Assembly (NCBI GenBank): GCA_024401165.1
Contig: JAKSLN010000005.1
Coordinates: 1-45,623, forward strand
Direction of reading: 5' to 3'
Length of the DNA stretch: 45,623 nt
DNA from: Bacteroidaceae bacterium
GTDB lineage: Bacteria > Bacteroidota > Bacteroidia > Bacteroidales > Bacteroidaceae
Part shown: piece by piece, positions 16,173 to 24,590 of the stretch
How positions within the stretch are numbered: the stretch's first letter is position 1
Layout: the number at the start of each line of letters is the position of its first letter
Program-made: the position numbers and the translations under genes
Notes under the pieces: generated by a model
The model's input: only the letters and a program-made list of their open reading frames with translations
Databases searched by the model: none
What the model was told of the DNA's origin: nothing

Positions 16173-16253
16173 CCAATAAGGCCAATGGGACTAATGGGTC
16201 TAATGGGTCCAATAAGTCTAATGCGTCTAATAAGACAAATAAGTCTAATGGGC
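16173..16253. repeat. 9-base tandem repeat, nine units
   Basis: Nine consecutive units fit the pattern C(C/T)AAT(G/A)(G/A)G(T/A/G): CCAATAAGG, CCAATGGGA, CTAATGGGT twice, CCAATAAGT, CTAATGCGT, CTAATAAGA, CAAATAAGT, CTAATGGGC. It fills the gap between a terminator and the 3' end of the inositol-phosphatase gene. A lone similar unit (GTCTAATAAGT) occurs near 41664. Confidence 0.88.
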
Positions 16254-16268
16254 CTTATTTGCCTCAGG

Positions 16269-17048
16269 TTAGGCCTTGGGGGTAGTGTGCTTTTGTACGA
16301 TGGCGTGCAGCTGCTTGAGGTTTTCGGCGTTGTTGGCCGCAAGGACGCCGCTACTGTGCGTATAGTCGAGCGGTGTGGCGGTCAGGTTGCTCAAGACGCC
16401 TCCTGCCTCTTCGAGGATAAGTGAGGCTGCAGAGAAGTCCCAAGGACTGAGCAAGTATTCGAAGTAGAGTTCGCATCTGCCCATGGCAAGGTAGCAAAGC
16501 TCGGTTGCTGCCGATCCAAATCGACGCAGGTCGTTGCATTGCTTGAATGCCTCGAGGATGATTTGCGAACAGACGTCGGCATATTCCTTGTGATAGACAG
16601 GCAGGGCTGTGCACAGAAGGCTGTTGGCGAACGGACGGTCGCTGACGTGGATGGGGGCTCCGTTCCTGTAGGCGCCCTTGCCGCGCTCGGCATGGAAGAG
16701 CTCGTCATTCCAGGGCAGATAGACGACAGCCATCTCCATCTTGTCCAGATGCTTCAGGCCTACGCAGACACAGCAGTGGTCCATCCCGCGGCTGAAATTT
16801 GCCGTTCCGTCGATGGGGTCGATGACCCAGGTGTACTCGTGGCTGGTGTCCCATTGGTCCTCTTCCTCACAGAGGAAACCGCAACCCGGCAGTGCTTCGG
16901 ACAGACGTTGGCAGAGAAATTCCTGGACGGCTACATCGGTCGAGGTGACGATGTTTGCGTAACCATCCTTCTGTTCAATCTCGAAGTTCTTCTGCTGCAT
17001 CTTTTGTGCGGCTTCTCGAACTATGGCTATCAGTTCTTCTATTGTCAT
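16269..17048 (-). CDS. Inositol monophosphatase-family phosphatase (IMPase or CysQ-like)
   Basis: 259 aa, cytoplasmic. The metal and catalytic motifs of the family are present: the EE of FLCEEEDQWD near 58-65, WVIDPIDGTANFSRGMDHCC (about 75-94, the DPIDGTxNF signature) and the C-terminal metal site in SPWDFSAASLILEEAGG (about 202-218). It hydrolyses a sugar or nucleotide monophosphate using Mg2+; family members act on inositol-1-phosphate, fructose-1,6-bisphosphate or 3'-phosphoadenosine-5'-phosphate, and these motifs do not separate them. It stands alone on the minus strand; no consensus promoter is visible. Its stop is 15 bases from a 9-base tandem repeat. Confidence 0.88.
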   Translation of the reverse strand: MTIEELIAIVREAAQKMQQKNFEIEQKDGYANIVTSTDVAVQEFLCQRLSEALPGCGFLCEEEDQWDTSHEYTWVIDPIDGTANFSRGMDHCCVCVGLKHLDKMEMAVVYLPWNDELFHAERGKGAYRNGAPIHVSDRPFANSLLCTALPVYHKEYADVCSQIILEAFKQCNDLRRFGSAATELCYLAMGRCELYFEYLLSPWDFSAASLILEEAGGVLSNLTATPLDYTHSSGVLAANNAENLKQLHAIVQKHTTPKA

Positions 17049-17136
17049 TCTATTGATTATTAAGGGGAAAAGAGTTCTGTTGATGCTTCGTCTGCATCTT
17101 TTTTAATCTTTCCCTTCATTTTTTTGGGCGATAATC

Positions 17137-17167
17137 TTGTGGTATTTCTTTTTTTGTTGTACCTTTG
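17137..17167 (+). promoter_or_regulatory. Promoter of tRNA-Trp
   Basis: TTGT (17137-17140), 19 bases, then TACCTTTG (17160-17167), ending 11 bases before the tRNA. Confidence 0.7.
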
Positions 17168-17178
17168 CACTCGCAATT

Positions 17179-17251
17179 ACGGGAATAGCTCAGTTGGTAG
17201 AGCACTGGTCTCCAAAACCAGGTGTCGGGAGTTCGAGCCTCTCTTCCCGTG
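17179..17251 (+). tRNA. tRNA-Trp (anticodon CCA)
   Basis: A complete cloverleaf: acceptor ACGGGAA/TTCCCGT, D-arm GCTC...GAGC, anticodon stem CTGGT/ACCAG with loop CTCCAAA (anticodon CCA), T-arm with GTTCGAGCC loop region, and G discriminator. CCA is not encoded. It is a single gene between its own promoter and a strong terminator. Confidence 0.96.
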
Positions 17252-17252
17252 C

Positions 17253-17296
17253 AAGCAAACAGGCCAAGGGTTTCTCCCATGGCCTGTTTGCTTTTA
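17253..17296. terminator. Bidirectional terminator between tRNA-Trp and the CE15-type gene
   Basis: A 14-bp perfect stem (17253-17266 and 17280-17293) with an inner GGG/CCC extension begins one base after tRNA-Trp and ends in TTTTAT on the plus strand. The minus-strand esterase gene stops at 17305, so it serves both convergent transcripts. Confidence 0.88.
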
Positions 17297-17304
17297 TACT
17301 CTTG

Positions 17305-18441
17305 TTAGAACTTAATCCACTTTGTCAGGTCAACCTTGCCTTCGAACATGGGAGCGATGCTGATGTTGTCTGTCTTGACATCCTTCTCCAGTAGGAAACG
17401 GTCGATGAAAGCCTCAACCTCAGGATACTGCTCCTTGGGCAGCTGACAGTGTCCATGGCCTGCCACGATGCTGTAGCCAACACGATCGGCAATGCCAAAC
17501 TTCTGCCAAACCTTGCGAGCGGCGTTCATGCTGACGTATGCAGACTCGTCGGCCAGCCACTTGTAGTCGGGGTTACCCAGCATCAGGAGAGCGCGAGGAC
17601 AAACCATGGCGCAGAGCTCGTGATGGTCGTAGGGGAGGTCATAGACGTTGTCGTCGTGGAAACGCTCCTTAAGGCTTTCCTTAAACCAGTGGTAGTCGGT
17701 GCGGTCCAGGTCTTCCACCTCGTCGAGTGTCTGTGAGACGCGCCACGCAGCAGCACCGCCACCGCCGGGTTCCTGAGCGATGACCAGAGCCACGCGGGGA
17801 TCAAAGGCACCGCAGAAGAGTGCCATCTTTCCAGCGTAAGAACAACCTGAGCAACCGATGTGCTTGGTGTCAATCTTCGTTACCTCGGGGCCCAGGATTT
17901 CCAGTCCGTCGATGAGGCGCTGGAATCCCCACGCCCATTCGCTATAGGCGCCATTGTCGATAAGGTCGGGGTAGAGGCGAACGAATCCATATTTTGTGCG
18001 GTCGGTCTCGCCGCGCATCTGAGAATAACCGTTGACCTGGCGCTCTTGGAAGTTCATCGTGGCAATGGGGCGCTCCTTGAAGATGTCGTAAGGTAGGGCC
18101 AGCATGCTGGTGCCGATCATAAGAGGGTAGGGTGCTTCGCCCACGGTCGGGTAACGGATGACGGAACTGAGTGTTAGTGTCTCCTGACCCACAGTCACGT
18201 CGACAAACAAGGTGTCGCCGTTCATGTGTGCCTTGACCTGTTCGCGCTTCACCTCGGGAATGATGCCAATCTCATAGTTCTGGATGAGCTGTGAGATCTC
18301 CGAACGTCGTTTTTCCCATTGCTTCAGGTTCTTTACTTCTTTTTTGCTGTTGGGACCCGTCAAAGGATTGGGCAATTCGTGCTGGGCGAATGCTCCGAAG
18401 GTTGTCAATGCCATAGTGGCAATAGCAAGGAGTCTTTTCAT
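17305..18441 (-). CDS. CE15-type glucuronoyl esterase-like secreted hydrolase
   Basis: 378 aa from ATG 18441; the signal peptide ends FGAFAQ. It has the layout of carbohydrate esterase family 15, which cuts the ester between glucuronoxylan and lignin: NYEIGIIPE near the start, nucleophile region HIGCSGCSYAGKMALFCGAFDPR, then VIAQEPGGGGAAAWR (equivalent to the family QESGSGGxxxWR segment), and the catalytic His in GHGHCQLP. The Arg that normally follows the nucleophilic Ser (GCSR) is Tyr here, so activity or substrate may differ. The long frame from 18531 would cover the promoter, so 18441 is the start. It is a single gene with a perfect consensus promoter. An alternative is a related alpha/beta-hydrolase of unknown substrate. 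Confidence 0.82.
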   Translation of the reverse strand: MKRLLAIATMALTTFGAFAQHELPNPLTGPNSKKEVKNLKQWEKRRSEISQLIQNYEIGIIPEVKREQVKAHMNGDTLFVDVTVGQETLTLSSVIRYPTVGEAPYPLMIGTSMLALPYDIFKERPIATMNFQERQVNGYSQMRGETDRTKYGFVRLYPDLIDNGAYSEWAWGFQRLIDGLEILGPEVTKIDTKHIGCSGCSYAGKMALFCGAFDPRVALVIAQEPGGGGAAAWRVSQTLDEVEDLDRTDYHWFKESLKERFHDDNVYDLPYDHHELCAMVCPRALLMLGNPDYKWLADESAYVSMNAARKVWQKFGIADRVGYSIVAGHGHCQLPKEQYPEVEAFIDRFLLEKDVKTDNISIAPMFEGKVDLTKWIKF

Positions 18442-18492
18442 TGTCTTTCGAATATTAGTTTTGTTTGATTGGTGATTTGCTTGTTTCGATTG

Positions 18493-18523
18493 CAAAGTTA
18501 CGTATTCTTCTTGTAAAAGCAAA
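18493..18523 (-). promoter_or_regulatory. Promoter of the CE15-type gene
   Basis: On the minus strand TTTG (18520-18523), exactly 19 bases, TAACTTTG (18493-18500): one of the best consensus matches in the window. Confidence 0.8.
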
Positions 18524-18668
18524 CTTTTCACCTTATTTTATTATATTGTGCTTCTAAAACGACAGCCAATCCCTCTGTTCTGCCTTCTTTGTGGTACGGA
18601 AGAGAAGAATGAAAACCTTGCGGATTTGCACAAAGAACGGAAGAATGTGCAGAAAAACGCGCATTATC

Positions 18669-18699
18669 TTGGTTGGGTGGGATTTTCTTTTTATCTTTG
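18669..18699 (+). promoter_or_regulatory. Promoter of the acyl-CoA ligase/acyltransferase gene
   Basis: TTGG (18669-18672), 19 bases, TATCTTTG (18692-18699), giving a leader of about 50 bases before ATG 18757. Confidence 0.65.
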
Positions 18700-18756
18700 C
18701 AACAGAAAACATGTTCCGCACGTTAGGTGTGGTTAAATTTGTAATTACATTACAGG

Positions 18757-21243
18757 ATGATAAAGGAGTTCCAAAAGGTTGCGATTATAGCAGGTGACAA
18801 AGAAGTTACTTACCGCGAAATGCTATGCCGAATAGATCGTTATACGGAGTTGATGAACGGCAAGGAAGGCGAGAAGACGCTGATTCTGAGCGAGAACCGC
18901 GAAGGATGGGTATATGCTTTCTTTGCAGTTTGGAAAAGTCAAGGTATTGCAGTTCCGGTGGATGCCACTTCTACGGTTTCGGACATTGTTTATATATTGA
19001 ACGACTGCCGCCCAGAACGTGTGTGGGCTTCTCGTCAGACGGAGGCTACTGTCCGTCAGGCCATTGCTGAGTCGGGCGTGGATACGAATGTGCTGCTCAT
19101 CGACGACTACGAAGACGAACCTGCTATTCATTCTGAACCTCAGGGAATCCGGATGCCTGATATGCAGGCAACTGCGCTGATAATCTATACGAGCGGAACG
19201 ACGGGTAACCCAAAAGGTGTAATGTTGTCTTATAGCAACCTTTGGGCCAACATGAATAGCGTGAGTGTGGATGTGCCCATCCTGACTGGCGAGCGTCGCC
19301 TGCTGATGCTCCTTCCCATTCATCACGTTCTGCCTTTGATGGGAACCATGATTATCCCCATTATTCAGGGTGGTGGCATCATCATTTGTCCCACATTGAG
19401 CGGTCCTGACATCATGGCAGCCCTGGCGCGTGGCAAGGTGGGTGCCATCGTGGGCGTGCCCCGTTTGTGGCAGACGCTGTATGGTGGCATCAAGAAGAAG
19501 ATTGACGAACACGCCATAACCCGAGGTCTTTTCAGTCTTTGTGCCAAGGTGAAGAGCAAGCGCCTCTCTCGCCTGATCTTCGGTTCCGTGCACAAGAAAC
19601 TGGGTGGACATCTCGACTACTGCGTGAGTGGAGGCGCAGCCCTTGCACCCGAAATTGTTGAAGGTCTGACAACGCTTGGCCTCGACGTGCTCGAAGGCTA
19701 TGGCATGACCGAGACGGCTCCTATCATTGCTTTCACGCGTCCAGGCGATACGATTGCCGGCAGCGTGGGTCTGCCTCTTCCCGGTGTAGAGTGCAAACTG
19801 CTGGATGGCGAGCTGCTTGCCAAGGGACCCAATGTGATGCAGGGCTACTACAACCGCCCTGAAGAAACGTCGGCCGTCATTGATAAGGACGGATTCGTAC
19901 ATACAGGAGATTTGGCCCGTTTCGATGAGAAGGGTCGCATCTATATCACAGGCCGTTGCAAGGAAATCATCGTTCTCTCCAACGGCAAGAATGTTCAGCC
20001 GAACGAGATTGAATACAAACTGGAGAAGTTTGACGACAAGGTGAAGGAAGCCGCCGTAATGCAAGATGGCGACATGTTGCGTGCCATCATCGTTCCTCAG
20101 GATGACTGGGCTATGGGCAAGAGTGACCAAGAATTGGAGGAACTCTTGAAGACGGAAGTACTGCAGCCTTATAACCAGACGGTTACGAATTATAAAAAGC
20201 TTATGAGCGTAAGCGTTTACCGTGGGGCTTTGCCTCGCACAAAACTGGACAAGTTGCAGCGCTTTAAGTTGAAGGATCTGCTGGCTGGCAACCTGCAAAC
20301 AGACAAGTCGTCAGGTTCGCAAGGCGCTGCATCTAACACGCAGATTGATGAGGCTGCCATGCCCGAAGTTCTGCGTATCCTTGTTAATTATATAAAAGGT
20401 GAAAAGAAGGTGGAGGTGAAGCCTACGGACCATCTTGAAACCGACTTGGCATTCGACTCGTTGGACCGAGTTGAGATGCAGGGCTTCATAGAGGCGACAT
20501 TTGGCATTGAACTGAAGGCAGACCGCTTGACCGCGTTTCCCAATGTTGAGGCAATGGCCCAGTACATTGAGGAGAAAAAGACACGTGTAGAGGTTGAGGA
20601 TGTGGACTGGCAGAAGACGCTTTCTGCTGATATGAGCAAGCTTGAGTTGCCTTCTTGCTCGCATCTGATGCCCGCAGGACTCAAGGCTTTCAAGGCATTC
20701 TTCCGTGTCTACAATAGCCTGAAGGTTTACGGAAAGGAAAATCTTCCGAAAAAGGGTCCCTTCATCATTGCACCTAACCATCAAAGCCTTCTTGATACAC
20801 CGGTTGCCATGGCTGGCATTTCCTATAAGACCATCCGTGACTGCTATTTCTACACAGCAGAAAAGCATGTGCAGGGCCGCCTTCGCAAGAATCTGGCTCG
20901 CCACAATAACATTATTCTGATGCAGCAAGGCGACCTGAAGAACTCGATCCTGCGAATGGCAAAGGTGTTGCGTGAGCACAAGAATCTAGTCATCTTCCCC
21001 GAGGGTACTCGAAGCAAGAATGGCAAGTTGTTGCCTTTCAAGAAGACATTTGCCATACTGAGCCAGGAGTTGGGCGTGCCTATCGTTCCTGTTCGTGTGG
21101 ATGGAACGAATGATGCTTTGCGTCCTGGCAGCATGTTCATCAGACCTTCAAGGATGAAGGTGACATATTTCCCCGCCATCATGCCTGATGAGACATTGTC
21201 GTACGACGAACTTGCAGACAAAGTAAAGGCGGTGCTCAGTTGA
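18757..21243 (+). CDS. Three-domain protein: AMP-binding acyl ligase, acyl carrier domain, PlsC acyltransferase
   Basis: 828 aa. Residues 1 to about 500 are an ANL-superfamily adenylating enzyme: P-loop YTSGTTGNPKG (144-154), GYGMTETAP near 320, and the TGD and K-containing hinge ITGRCKEIIVLSNGKN. About 535-610 is an acyl/peptidyl carrier domain with DLAFDSLDRVEMQ, Ser568 as the likely phosphopantetheine site. About 640-828 is a PlsC domain: NHQSLLD (His675...Asp) and FPEGTRS (about 746-752). The layout implies that a fatty acid is activated, loaded on the built-in carrier and transferred to a lysophospholipid or similar acceptor, as the two-domain Aas protein does for acyl-ACP. No transmembrane permease domain was noticed, unlike some Aas/LplT fusions. 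A single gene with its own promoter; substrate unknown. Confidence 0.9.
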   Translation: MIKEFQKVAIIAGDKEVTYREMLCRIDRYTELMNGKEGEKTLILSENREGWVYAFFAVWKSQGIAVPVDATSTVSDIVYILNDCRPERVWASRQTEATVRQAIAESGVDTNVLLIDDYEDEPAIHSEPQGIRMPDMQATALIIYTSGTTGNPKGVMLSYSNLWANMNSVSVDVPILTGERRLLMLLPIHHVLPLMGTMIIPIIQGGGIIICPTLSGPDIMAALARGKVGAIVGVPRLWQTLYGGIKKKIDEHAITRGLFSLCAKVKSKRLSRLIFGSVHKKLGGHLDYCVSGGAALAPEIVEGLTTLGLDVLEGYGMTETAPIIAFTRPGDTIAGSVGLPLPGVECKLLDGELLAKGPNVMQGYYNRPEETSAVIDKDGFVHTGDLARFDEKGRIYITGRCKEIIVLSNGKNVQPNEIEYKLEKFDDKVKEAAVMQDGDMLRAIIVPQDDWAMGKSDQELEELLKTEVLQPYNQTVTNYKKLMSVSVYRGALPRTKLDKLQRFKLKDLLAGNLQTDKSSGSQGAASNTQIDEAAMPEVLRILVNYIKGEKKVEVKPTDHLETDLAFDSLDRVEMQGFIEATFGIELKADRLTAFPNVEAMAQYIEEKKTRVEVEDVDWQKTLSADMSKLELPSCSHLMPAGLKAFKAFFRVYNSLKVYGKENLPKKGPFIIAPNHQSLLDTPVAMAGISYKTIRDCYFYTAEKHVQGRLRKNLARHNNIILMQQGDLKNSILRMAKVLREHKNLVIFPEGTRSKNGKLLPFKKTFAILSQELGVPIVPVRVDGTNDALRPGSMFIRPSRMKVTYFPAIMPDETLSYDELADKVKAVLS

Positions 21244-21279
21244 ATTGAACTTTGCAATTGGTTTGCAAAAAAAAGCACG

Positions 21280-21287
21280 TAACTTTG
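21280..21287 (+). promoter_or_regulatory. -7 element of the metal-efflux permease gene
   Basis: TAACTTTG matches the consensus 30 bases before ATG 21317; ATTG at 21257-21260 is a partial -33 box at 19 bases. Confidence 0.55.
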
Positions 21288-21316
21288 CACCCGAAAAACA
21301 AAAGTAATGCAAGGTT

Positions 21317-22699
21317 ATGCAAGAGATTATTCATCTGATCAATGAGATGTCGCCCTACCTTCTGCTGGGATTTCTGCTGGCGGGGCTGATGCACGTGTTC
21401 ATTCCTGGTACCTATTATAATAAGTACCTCTCTACCCACAGTTTCCGAAGTGTCGTAAATGCCGCCCTTTTCGGCATTCCTCTGCCCCTATGTTCGTGCG
21501 GCGTTATTCCTACTGCCATGTCGCTGCGAAAGGAAGGCGCCTCCAAAGGGGCTGTTGCCAGTTTCCTCATAGCTACTCCACAGACCGGTGTCGATAGCAT
21601 CGTTGCCACCTTCAGTCTCATGGGACTTCCCTTTGCCATCGTACGTCCGCTGGCAGCTCTTTTTACGGCGATTTTTGGAGGTCAGATGGTCAATCTTTTC
21701 GGTGAAAAGATGGTAAAGGAGTCCGTAACCCCTGATATGGAAGGCAACTGCTCGTGTTGCCACTCGGGTAAGGAGAATGAGGAGCATGAGTCGTTTTGCC
21801 ACAAACTGAAGGAAGCGCTGGAGTATGCCTATCTCGAAATGATGGAGGACATTGGCAAATGGCTAATTATCGGATTGCTGGTGGCGGGCTTGATTACGGT
21901 CTTTGTTCCTGCCGAGTTGTTTGCCGTCTTTCAGGGCAACACGCTGGCAAGCATGCTCTTAGTGCTGGCTATAGCTTTGCCAATGTATCTTTGCGCCACA
22001 GGCAGTATTCCCATCGCCGTCGCCCTGATGATGAAAGGATTGACGCCTGGAGCCGCTTTGGTGTTGCTGATGGCAGGACCTGCCTGTAACTTTGCCTCAA
22101 TGTTAGTTATAAATAAGGTGTTGGGTCGACGTACACTCATCACGTATCTTTGCAGCATCATCGTAGGAGCGGTAGCCTTTGGCTTTGTTATTGACTACCT
22201 GCAATTTAATGGAATGGTAGACTTCTTGCAAAATCTCACATACGAAAAGGAATGTTGCATGGAAGGTGACAGCTGGTTTGCGTGGGCTTGCACGGTCTTA
22301 CTTTTTCTTTTGCTCATAAATGCCATCGTGTTGCCGAAGCTTGGCCTTCGCAAGGCAAGTTGCCATTGTGGTGGTCACGATGACGGTTGCGGTTGTCATG
22401 ACAATAAGACGTGTTGTGATTGCCACGACGACCATTGCGATTGCGAAACCGGACATGATGATTGCTGCGATGAGGCCGACTGTTCGGATGAGGCCCACGA
22501 GACTCATGTTTATTTAGTTGAGGGTATGAATTGTAACCATTGTCGTGCGGCAGCAGAGAAAGCCTTGGCTGGTGTTCCTGGGGTAGAGGGGGTTAGCGTA
22601 GAGTTGTCCACAAAACAGGCCAGGGTGGTAGGACGTGCATCTTTCGAATCTTTAAGTCAAGCCGTAGAGAGCATCGGATTCACTTTGCGAAAGGTGTAG
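21317..22699 (+). CDS. Cu/Zn-efflux-type permease (SO_0444-like) with metal-binding linker and HMA domain
   Basis: 460 aa. The N-terminal part (to about 340) is a polytopic permease of the ArsP/DUF318 superfamily: two homologous halves, each with a proline/cysteine signature (FGIPLPLCSCGVIPTA near 50-65 and ALPMYLCATGSIPIA near 222-236) and GxxxTPxxG-like helices. Residues about 345-395 form a Cys/His/Asp-rich metal-binding linker (GCGCHD, CCDCHDDHCDC, CCDEADCSDEAHETH). The C-terminal 65 residues are a heavy-metal-associated domain with GMNCNHC (Cys406, Cys409). The protein should bind and export a soft or borderline metal across the inner membrane; the ion is inferred from family naming. A short Cys/His segment (NCSCCHSGKENEEHE) also lies in the central loop. 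No metal-sensing regulator is adjacent. Confidence 0.88.
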   Translation: MQEIIHLINEMSPYLLLGFLLAGLMHVFIPGTYYNKYLSTHSFRSVVNAALFGIPLPLCSCGVIPTAMSLRKEGASKGAVASFLIATPQTGVDSIVATFSLMGLPFAIVRPLAALFTAIFGGQMVNLFGEKMVKESVTPDMEGNCSCCHSGKENEEHESFCHKLKEALEYAYLEMMEDIGKWLIIGLLVAGLITVFVPAELFAVFQGNTLASMLLVLAIALPMYLCATGSIPIAVALMMKGLTPGAALVLLMAGPACNFASMLVINKVLGRRTLITYLCSIIVGAVAFGFVIDYLQFNGMVDFLQNLTYEKECCMEGDSWFAWACTVLLFLLLINAIVLPKLGLRKASCHCGGHDDGCGCHDNKTCCDCHDDHCDCETGHDDCCDEADCSDEAHETHVYLVEGMNCNHCRAAAEKALAGVPGVEGVSVELSTKQARVVGRASFESLSQAVESIGFTLRKV

Positions 22700-22830
22700 A
22701 CTCGTCTCCTTTTTGGTATTATTTTGGGTAAAACTGCACAGAATGCCCTCTTTCTGTGCGGTTTTGCGCATTTATGGCCTAGATTGTGCAATAATTGCTC
22801 CTTTTTCTTGCAAAATAATCTAAAATGCCT

Positions 22831-22838
22831 TACCTTTG
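22831..22838 (+). promoter_or_regulatory. -7 element of the FadL/OmpP1 gene
   Basis: TACCTTTG matches TAnnTTTG, about 51 bases before ATG 22890, with CTTG 20 bases upstream as a partial -33 box. It supports 22890 rather than an upstream in-frame start at 22836, which lies within the promoter. Confidence 0.65.
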
Positions 22839-22889
22839 CGTAGATTTAGTGGAATAAAAAGAACAAATAATCCAAAAGGTAAAAAGATT

Positions 22890-24362
22890 ATGCAGAAGAA
22901 ATCTATGTTTTTCCTGGCTGTTGCAGCCATGAGTGGCGTAAATGCATTGGCAGGCGGTTTGCTGACCAACACAAACCAGAATGCTGCTTATGTACGCCAG
23001 ATGTCTCAGAACGGTATTATCGGTCTTGAGGGTATGTATGCCAACCCTGCTGGTACGGCATTTCTTAGCAATGGCTGGCACTTGACTTTGAACAGCCAGA
23101 GTGCTTGGCAGCAGCGTAACATCAGTACAACTTTCCCCTTGTTTGCCTTCAACGCCAAGGACCCCGGTGCCGCTACTCACGAATTTCGGGGTAAAGCGAG
23201 CGCTCCCGTGATTCCTTCTTTCTCATTGTCCTACAATCAGGACAAGTGGAGTGTAAATGCACACTTCGCCTTAATTGGCGGTGGTGGCAAGTGTGAGTTC
23301 AACAAGGGCTTAGGTTCGTTCGAGGCACTCGTTGGCGGTAACATTGCTACGGGTATCATTGAAAGCATCGCAACGGGGTATGCACAGCAGGCAATTCCCG
23401 CCTACATGGCACAGGGCATGACAATGGAGCAGGCGCAGGCAGCTGTGGCTGGCCCTGCCAAGGAATATGCTGTTGGCGCGTTTGGCGCTAATCCTACCAA
23501 TTATCTGAAGGGCTATTCTATGAACTCAACCATGGAAGGACGCTCTTACTACTTTGGTCTGCAACTGGGTGCAACCTACAAGTTCACGGATAATCTGGCC
23601 GGTTTCCTGGGTGTTCGTGGAGTGTATGGCACCTGCTCATATGTAGGTAACGTAATGGATATCAACTATACAACTGCCGCAGGTTCAGCTTCTGCTCCCG
23701 GCATTGCTCTCGACTGCGATCAGGCAGCATTTGGTGTTACTCCAATCATTGGTATTGACTGGAAGATCAACGAGCACTGGAACGTGGCTGCCAAGTATGA
23801 GGCACCCACGATGATGAACCTCAAGAATACAAGTGAGCTGAGCGATGCTGCAAAAGTAATGTCGCAGGATCCCACAAGCCCTCTGGCACAGTTCCGCGAT
23901 GGCGAGAAGGTACGCGAAGATATTCCTGGTATTCTGGCTGTTGGCGCACAGTACAGCCCCATCGAGACCATTCGTCTTAGCGCTGGTGGTAACTACTACT
24001 TTGACAAGCAGGCAAAGAAATTCGGTGACAAGCAGAATCTCCTCGACTACAATACTTGGGAAGTTAATGCAGGTGTTGAATATGACTGTTGCAAATGGCT
24101 GACTGTTAGTGCTTCATGGCAGTCTACCCAATATGGTCTGAGCGATGCCTCAATGAACGACCTCTCGTTCAACAACTCGAACAATATGGTGGGTGCTGGT
24201 GTGCGTATCCACGCAACCGATCGTCTCGACATTGACCTCGGTTACATGCACACCTTCTACCAAGATCGTACCGTTGTTAGCAAGACTGCTGTCGGCGACA
24301 AGACTGATGTCTACTCTCGCAAGAACGAAGTTATTGGCGTAGGTGTTACGTTGAACCTGTAA
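22890..24362 (+). CDS. OmpP1/FadL-family outer-membrane transporter
   Basis: 490 aa from ATG 22890. The signal peptide (MQKKSMFFLAVAAMSGVNALAGG) leads into the FadL N-terminal pattern: GGLLTNTNQNAAYVRQMSQ, then YANPAGTAFL, equivalent to the NPA box of FadL plug domains. The rest is a beta-barrel with alternating strands, LGVRGVYG, WNVAAKYEAPT and the C-terminal strand IGVGVTLNL ending in a hydrophobic residue, as barrel insertion requires. FadL proteins carry long-chain fatty acids or other hydrophobic compounds through the outer membrane; substrate here is unknown. It lies near the acyl ligase/acyltransferase gene but in its own unit, with a strong terminator. A second copy of its last codons and terminator lies 438 bases downstream. 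Confidence 0.92.
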   Translation: MQKKSMFFLAVAAMSGVNALAGGLLTNTNQNAAYVRQMSQNGIIGLEGMYANPAGTAFLSNGWHLTLNSQSAWQQRNISTTFPLFAFNAKDPGAATHEFRGKASAPVIPSFSLSYNQDKWSVNAHFALIGGGGKCEFNKGLGSFEALVGGNIATGIIESIATGYAQQAIPAYMAQGMTMEQAQAAVAGPAKEYAVGAFGANPTNYLKGYSMNSTMEGRSYYFGLQLGATYKFTDNLAGFLGVRGVYGTCSYVGNVMDINYTTAAGSASAPGIALDCDQAAFGVTPIIGIDWKINEHWNVAAKYEAPTMMNLKNTSELSDAAKVMSQDPTSPLAQFRDGEKVREDIPGILAVGAQYSPIETIRLSAGGNYYFDKQAKKFGDKQNLLDYNTWEVNAGVEYDCCKWLTVSASWQSTQYGLSDASMNDLSFNNSNNMVGAGVRIHATDRLDIDLGYMHTFYQDRTVVSKTAVGDKTDVYSRKNEVIGVGVTLNL

Positions 24363-24390
24363 GATAAGACGACGATTCATAAACAAACTG

Positions 24391-24426
24391 AAGCCGCCAA
24401 GTCTGGATGAGACTTGGCGGCTTTCA
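24391..24426 (+). terminator. Rho-independent terminator of the FadL/OmpP1 gene
   Basis: A perfect 14-bp stem (24391-24404 and 24410-24423), with core GCCGCCAAGTC, and a 5-base loop, then a short T stretch. It is repeated almost exactly at 24826-24858. Confidence 0.85.
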
Positions 24427-24499
24427 TGTGTGCGTTCGACAAAAACCGGTCAAAATACAGAGAGGGTTAGGGTGGGGTGTAAAGATATTTTATCCTTCC

Positions 24500-24590
24500 G
24501 GAAAATACCGCTGCGCCTTTTTGAAATTTCCGCAGCGCGATTTTAAAATTTCCGCAGCGGGATTTTGAAAATACTGCAGCGGTAATTTTC
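24500..24590. repeat. CCGCTGCGG/CCGCAGCGG intergenic repeat cluster, copy B
   Basis: Four units of about 22 bases have cores CCGCTGCGC, CCGCAGCGC, CCGCAGCGG and CTGCAGCGG, flanked by AAAATA/AAATTT arms and ATTTT. It matches the cluster at 7301-7370, and both arrays end GCAGCGGTAATT. It lies between the FadL terminator and the duplicated FadL end; the 89-codon minus-strand frame across it is repeat-driven and not called. Confidence 0.75.

Noticed and set aside
18548-18736. 62-codon plus-strand frame before the acyl ligase gene
   Set aside because: It crosses the promoter boxes of the next gene and has no signal or motif.
18823-20298. 491-codon open frame on the minus strand inside the acyl ligase gene
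   Set aside because: It is antisense to a clear AMP-binding domain, has no recognisable fold and arises from codon bias of the real gene.
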